NCBI GenBank assembly: GCA_019119685.1
Contig: DWWN01000034.1
Span: 1-40,431 of the forward strand
Origin: Candidatus Faecalibacterium faecigallinarum
GTDB taxonomy: Bacteria > Bacillota > Clostridia > Oscillospirales > Ruminococcaceae
DNA length: 40,431 nucleotides
Direction: 5' to 3'
Positions 36,456 to 40,431 of this stretch are shown piece after piece (positions within the stretch are counted from its first letter, which is position 1; each line of letters opens with the position of its first letter). The position numbers and the translations under genes were made by a program. Under the pieces are notes generated by a model that did no database searches, was not told the origin of the DNA, and was given only the letters and a program-made list of their open reading frames with translations.

Positions 36456-37748
36456 ATGGCCGCGACACATACGTTTACCCGCCTGACCACGGCCGGGCAG
36501 GGCCGCAGGCTGTTCCTTTTGAGCTGGATCGCCTACGCGGCCGCCTACGTGGGGCGGTACAATTATTCCGCCGTCATGAGTGCCATCACCGCCGAAGGGA
36601 CCCTGACCCTTTCGGCAGCGGGGGCCGTCTCCACCGGCTACTTTGTCTGCTACGCGGCGGGGCAGATCCTCTGCGGCATCCTCAGCCAGAAGGCTTCCCC
36701 CTTTGGGATGATCCCCCTGGGGCTGGTCCTTTCGGCGGGGTGCAACTTTGGGATGGGCGTTGCCCCGGCGGGGGCCATGCCCCTGCTGTGGGCGGCCAAC
36801 GGCCTGTTTCAGGCCATGGTCTGGCCGCCCATCGTCCGCCTGTTTGCCGAGTGTATGCCGTTTGAACAGCAGGATTCCGCCTGCGTTTCCATCAATTCCA
36901 CCACGCCGGCCGGGACGCTGGGCGCCTATGCCCTCAGCGCCGCGGCCCTGGCGCTGGCGGGCTGGCGGATGGCGTTCTGGACCTGCGGCGCGCTGATGCT
37001 GGCAGTGGCCTTGCTGTGGACCGTTGGCAGCGCGCCTTTGCGCCGCGCCGCCGGCAGTGCGCCCGCCAAGGCCGCGCCGGAAAGCCCCGCCGCCCGCAAA
37101 GCCGGACCGGGCGCGGCGCGCCGGATGCTGCCGGCCCTGTTTGTCGCCGGCCTAGTCTGGCTGGTGGTGCCGGCCATGCTCCACGGCGGGCTGAAGGACG
37201 GCGTTACCAGCTGGGTGCCCAGCATGATCCAGAGCAATTTCGGCGCAAGCCCCGCCTTCTCGGCGGCTGTCTCGATGGTGCTGCCCCTGGTCAACCTGAC
37301 CGGCGCGTATCTCGCCGGCTGGCTGGACCACCGGGTGTTCCACAACGAGGTCAAGACCTCGGCGGCGCTGATGGGGCTGGCCCTGGCCTGCCTGCTGGCG
37401 CTGCCCATGGCGGTGAAAGCCAGCCTGCCGGCCTCGCTGGTGCTGCTGGCCGCCACCACCGCCCTGATGCTGGGGGTCAACACCATGTTCATCAATGTGA
37501 TGCCGGTCAAGATCGGCCGCAGCAGCGGCGCAGCCGTCCTCTCGGGCAGCCTGAACGCCATCACCTACCTGGGGGCGGCCATCGCCACCTGGGGCATCGG
37601 CGCGGCGGCCGAGGGCTTCGGCTGGGGGGCGGTGTTCGTCCTCTGGGCCGTGATGGCAGGGACGGCGCTGGCCGTCTGCCTGCTGCTGGCCCGGCCCTGG
37701 GGCCGCTTTGTCCGGGAATGTGAGACGGAAAGGGGGGACCGGGTATGA
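36456..37748 (+). CDS. MFS transporter
   Basis: A 430-residue protein with twelve predicted membrane segments in two halves. The central cytoplasmic loop (about 195-225) is rich in Ala, Pro and Arg. The start WIAYAAAYVGRYNYSAVMSAI and the pattern GLKDGVTSWVPSMIQ resemble the organophosphate/UhpC branch of the family. It follows the PHP gene by 6 nt without a clear ribosome site, suggesting translational coupling, and overlaps the next gene by 4 nt (ATGA). It could import a sugar or sugar acid or export a by-product; the direction is not evident. Confidence 0.88.
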   Translation: MAATHTFTRLTTAGQGRRLFLLSWIAYAAAYVGRYNYSAVMSAITAEGTLTLSAAGAVSTGYFVCYAAGQILCGILSQKASPFGMIPLGLVLSAGCNFGMGVAPAGAMPLLWAANGLFQAMVWPPIVRLFAECMPFEQQDSACVSINSTTPAGTLGAYALSAAALALAGWRMAFWTCGALMLAVALLWTVGSAPLRRAAGSAPAKAAPESPAARKAGPGAARRMLPALFVAGLVWLVVPAMLHGGLKDGVTSWVPSMIQSNFGASPAFSAAVSMVLPLVNLTGAYLAGWLDHRVFHNEVKTSAALMGLALACLLALPMAVKASLPASLVLLAATTALMLGVNTMFINVMPVKIGRSSGAAVLSGSLNAITYLGAAIATWGIGAAAEGFGWGAVFVLWAVMAGTALAVCLLLARPWGRFVRECETERGDRV

Positions 37749-38372
37749 ACGCAAGACCTGTGCTCTGGGCCGGCGCGGCAGAGGCAGCCGCGGCAGTCCA
37801 GCGGCAGTGCCCGCAGGCCGCGGCGGACGCTCTGGCCCGCGCCGGGGAGATCTGCGAACACACCTTCCTGTTCCGGGACCACTGGGAGATGGAGCCCACC
37901 CGCGAGCCCGTCCATTTTGACGGCCCCGTTGTCTGGGACGCCGTCCCCGCCGGGGACCCCGAGTGGATCTACGCCCTCAACCGGCACACCATCTTTGTCA
38001 ATCTGGGCAAGGCCTGGCAGTACACCGGCCAGGCCCGCTATCTCGACGCCTTTGTTTCCCTGCTGGAGGACTGGCTGGACCGCGTGCCCCGCACCCCCGC
38101 CAGCGAAAACACCACCTGGCGGGCGCTGGAAGCCGGCCTGCGCCCCGAAAATTGGCTGCGCGCCCTCGGCCTGTTCGGGCAGGCTGTGCCGGCGCCCCTT
38201 TGCCGCCGCATCGACGAGAGCCTGGCCCGGCACGGGGCATACCTGGCCGAGGCGCACGGCCCCTTCCAGCGGCTGAGCAACTGGGGGGCCATCCAGTCCC
38301 ACGGGCTGTTCCTGATCGGGCTGTGGCTGGGCCGCGCCGATTGGCAGGAACTGGCCCTCGGCCGCCTGGCCG
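37745..38372 (+). pseudogene. N-terminal part of a heparinase II/III-like polysaccharide lyase
   Basis: About 209 codons form the start of an (alpha/alpha) toroid lyase domain: DHWEMEPTREPVHFDG, WIYALNRHTIFVNLGKAWQY, TWRALEAGLRPENWLRA and SNWGAIQSHGLFLIGLWLG. The ATG overlaps the MFS stop and follows AAAGGGGGG. After about 38372 this frame becomes Arg/Pro-rich and meaningless, while the lyase C-terminal domain appears in another frame. The second half of the toroid (roughly 150-200 residues in relatives) is absent. The break is therefore a frame-changing deletion, not a simple point frameshift. Confidence 0.85.
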
Positions 38373-39099
38373 GAAACGGCGTCCCAGGCGCTGGCGGTCA
38401 GCGGCAACTACATCCTCCGCGCCGGCTGGGGAAAAGAGAACGCCTATGTCCACTTCCACGCCGGGAGCCTGGGGGGCGGCCACGGGCACGCGGACCTGCT
38501 CCACATCGACGTATACCACGGCGTGGAGGCCGTCCTGACCGACCCCGGTCGCCTGACCTATGTGGACGGGGACCTTCGCCGGACCCTGAAAGGCCCCGCC
38601 GCCCACAACACCCTCCGGCTGGACGGCGTGGATTTCACCGCGTACCGGGGCACCTGGGAGTGGGGCCCCATCGCCCAGCCTTTGCCCGTCCGGGCACGCT
38701 TTGCCCCGCAGGCGGACTGCCTTGCGGGCGGGCACCTGGGCTACCTCGCGCAGGGCGCGGCGGTGGAGCGAAGGCTGGTCTTTCTCAAGCCGGGGCTGCT
38801 GGTGGGGGCGGACATCGTCCGCGCCCCGGACGGGCAGCTCCACCGGGCCGAGCAATTCTTCCACTTTGGGCCGGGCGTCCTCACCGCCGGGGCGGACGCC
38901 GCCTTCTGGCAGGGGGCGCGCACCTGCGCCCAGCTGCGCTGGCTCAGCGGGCAGCAGGCCGCGTGCTTTGCGGCCCCCTTTGCCCGCGTCTACAACCACC
39001 TGGACGAAGCCCCGGCCCTCCGGCTGGAAGCTCCCGCCGCCGGGGTGACGGCCCTGCTCTGGGTGCTCAGCCTGGGCGGCCCCTGTGAGGCGGAGCGCC
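38373..39099 (+). pseudogene. C-terminal domain of the heparinase II/III-like lyase
   Basis: The frame reads ASQALAVSGNYILRAGWGKE, then HAGSLGGGHGHADLLHIDVY, DPGRLTYVDGDLRRTLKG and PAAHNTLRLDGVDF. GGGHGHAD...DPGR.TY...R...AAHNT is the hallmark of the heparinase II/III C-terminal beta-domain. It is one frame away from the N-terminal fragment and has no start of its own. At the far end it runs without a stop into GH112 sequence, with the joint near 39085-39110. The lyase cannot be made as a complete protein. Confidence 0.85.
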
Positions 39100-40431
39100 T
39101 GCCGGTCTGCACTGGCGCCGGCCAGCCCCTGCCCGCCGCTGCGTGGCAGTACGACAAAGAGGCCGAGGCGGTGGTCATCCCCGCGCCGGAGGCGTTCCAT
39201 GAGTACACCGTCAGCTTTCTGGCTTACCTGATCTGGGACCCCGTCCATATGTACAACGCCGTGGTCAACGGCTGGACCGACGTGGAGCACCAGATCCCCT
39301 TCGACGTGCGCCAGCCCAAGACCCACCAGTATACGCTGGAGCGCCTGCGCTGCTTTTTGGAGAGCCACCCCTATGTGGATGTGGTGCGGTTCACCACCTT
39401 CTTCCACCTGTTCACCCTTGTGTTCGACGAGCTGCGGCGGGAAAAGTATGTGGACTGGTACGGCTATTCCGCCTCGGTCAGCCCCTACATCCTGGAGCGG
39501 TTTGAAAAAGAGGCGGGCTATCCCTTCCGCCCCGAGTACATCATCGACCAGGGCTACCACAACAACCAGTACCGCGTGCCCAGCAAGGAATACAAGGACT
39601 TTATGGCTTTCCAGCAGCGGGAAGTCAACGCCCTGGTGCGCGAGATGACCGACATCGTCCACGAGTACGGCAAGGAAGCCATGATGTTCCTGGGCGACCA
39701 CTGGATCGGCACCGAGCCCTTTGGGGATGTGTTCGTCTCCTCCGGCGTGGATGCCATCGTGGGCAGCGTGGGCAACGGCAGCACCCTGCGGCTGATCTCG
39801 GACATCCCCGGCGTCAAGTACACCGAGGGGCGTTTCCTGCCTTACTTCTTCCCCGACACCTTCCACGAGGGCGGCGACCCCGTCCGCGAGGCCAAGGAGA
39901 ACTGGGTCACTGCCCGGCGGGCCATCCTGCGCAAGCCCATCGACCGCATCGGCTATGGCGGCTACCTCAAGCTGGCCTGCGATTTCCCCGAGTTTTTGAC
40001 CTACGTGGAGAGCGTGTGCAACGAGTTCCGCGAGCTGTACGACAACATCAAGGGCACCACCCCCTACTGCGTCAAGCGGGTGGGCGTGCTGAACTGCTGG
40101 GGCAAGGTCCGCTCCTGGGGCTGCCACATGGTGCACCACGCCCTCTACCAGAAGCAGAACTACAGCTACGCCGGCGTCATCGAGGCGCTGAGCGGCGCGC
40201 CCTTGATCTTGATCCAGCGGGACAAGGAAGTCCAGCTGGCTGCCCACGACTACGGCCAGGGCCGCGGCGTCTACATCAGCGGCCTGCCCTACAGCTTCGC
40301 CAACAGCCGCGCGCTCTACCGGGCCATCCTGTGGGCGGCCCACAGCGAGGACGAGCTGCACACCTGGTTCAGCTCCAACTACAACGTCGAAGTGCACGCC
40401 TACGTGAAAAACGGCAAGTACTGCGTGGTGA
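39100..40431 (+). pseudogene. 1,3-beta-galactosyl-N-acetylhexosamine phosphorylase (GH112), N-terminus lost and internally deleted; cut by window edge
   Basis: GH112 phosphorolyses galacto-N-biose or lacto-N-biose to galactose-1-phosphate. From about 39140 the frame reads HEYTVSFLAYLIWDPVHMYN, VDVVRFTTFFHLFTLVFDEL, EAMMFLGDHWIGTEPFGDVF and YTEGRFLPYFFPDTFHEGGD, all typical. The first 100-odd residues of the family are missing and the frame is instead fused to the lyase C-terminal domain. Near 40200, VIEALSGAP is followed directly by LIQRDKEVQLA; in relatives these are separated by roughly 100 residues, from memory of the family. The C-terminal part (GVYISGLPYSFANSRALYRA) is normal. As written the enzyme is unlikely to be active. 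Confidence 0.85.

Noticed and set aside
37745-39088. One 447-residue gene covering the lyase region
   Set aside because: The frame after 38372 is meaningless Arg/Pro/Gly-rich sequence, while the conserved lyase C-terminal domain is in another frame.

Overview
The window looks like chromosome of a GC-rich, anaerobic, carbohydrate-fermenting gut Firmicute, most likely Oscillospiraceae/Ruminococcaceae (Faecalibacterium, Gemmiger or Subdoligranulum-like). The reasons are a beta-mannan phosphorolysis locus, MsmX-type shared ABC ATPase, YesM/YesN-type two-component genes, a FeoB-associated Cys-rich membrane peptide, a GH112 galacto-N-biose/lacto-N-biose phosphorylase, strong AGGAGG ribosome sites and tight operons. 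This assignment is inference from gene content.

Layout. (1) 1-1168, minus strand: the 5' part of an oleate hydratase gene, preceded by the C-terminal stub of a TetR regulator. (2) 1172-10861: a block visibly richer in A/T than its surroundings. It opens with the C-terminal stub of a MerR/GyrI-like regulator and a MerR-type promoter. An operon follows for a PTS beta-glucoside permease, a GH1 6-phospho-beta-glucosidase and an old-yellow-enzyme-type reductase. Then come a 650-bp non-coding stretch with TTTGAAC repeats, a DUF1703-type ATPase/nuclease protein, and a tightly coupled pair of an AAA/ABC-like ATPase and a small PD-(D/E)XK-like protein that may be an undescribed defence module. The block ends at the 3' half of a tRNA-Arg gene, the usual scar of tRNA-targeted integration. 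(3) 11168-21940, minus strand: a beta-mannan utilisation operon containing an ABC permease, two GH130 phosphorylases, an epimerase, a GH36 alpha-galactosidase, a phosphohexomutase and ManA. Its transporter is broken: the other permease survives only as its last codons, fused back to back with a LacI regulator lacking its DNA-binding domain. (4) 22643-26183: tRNA-Val, the FeoB-associated peptide, a phage-type repressor switch with paired operators, trmO and a LysR regulator. (5) 26367-40431: an MsmX-like ATPase gene divergent from an AraC regulator, then a second sugar-import operon on the plus strand: response regulator, sensor kinase, binding protein, two permeases, PHP-domain protein, MFS transporter, heparinase II/III-like lyase and GH112 phosphorylase.

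How it fits together. Manno-oligosaccharides would be imported, trimmed by GH36, epimerised and phosphorolysed by the GH130 enzymes, and the mannose-1-phosphate passed to the mutase and ManA. The plus-strand operon fits import and breakdown of host or plant polysaccharide fragments. Neither ABC set has its own ATPase, so the MsmX-like protein between them probably serves both.

A striking feature is damage. Genes are cut at about 1170, 21940, 38372, 39100 and 40205 with no insertion sequence at the breaks. The response regulator has an amber codon and a frameshift, and the kinase start codon reads ATA. This is either real decay and illegitimate deletion or error in a draft or metagenomic assembly; the sequence alone cannot decide.
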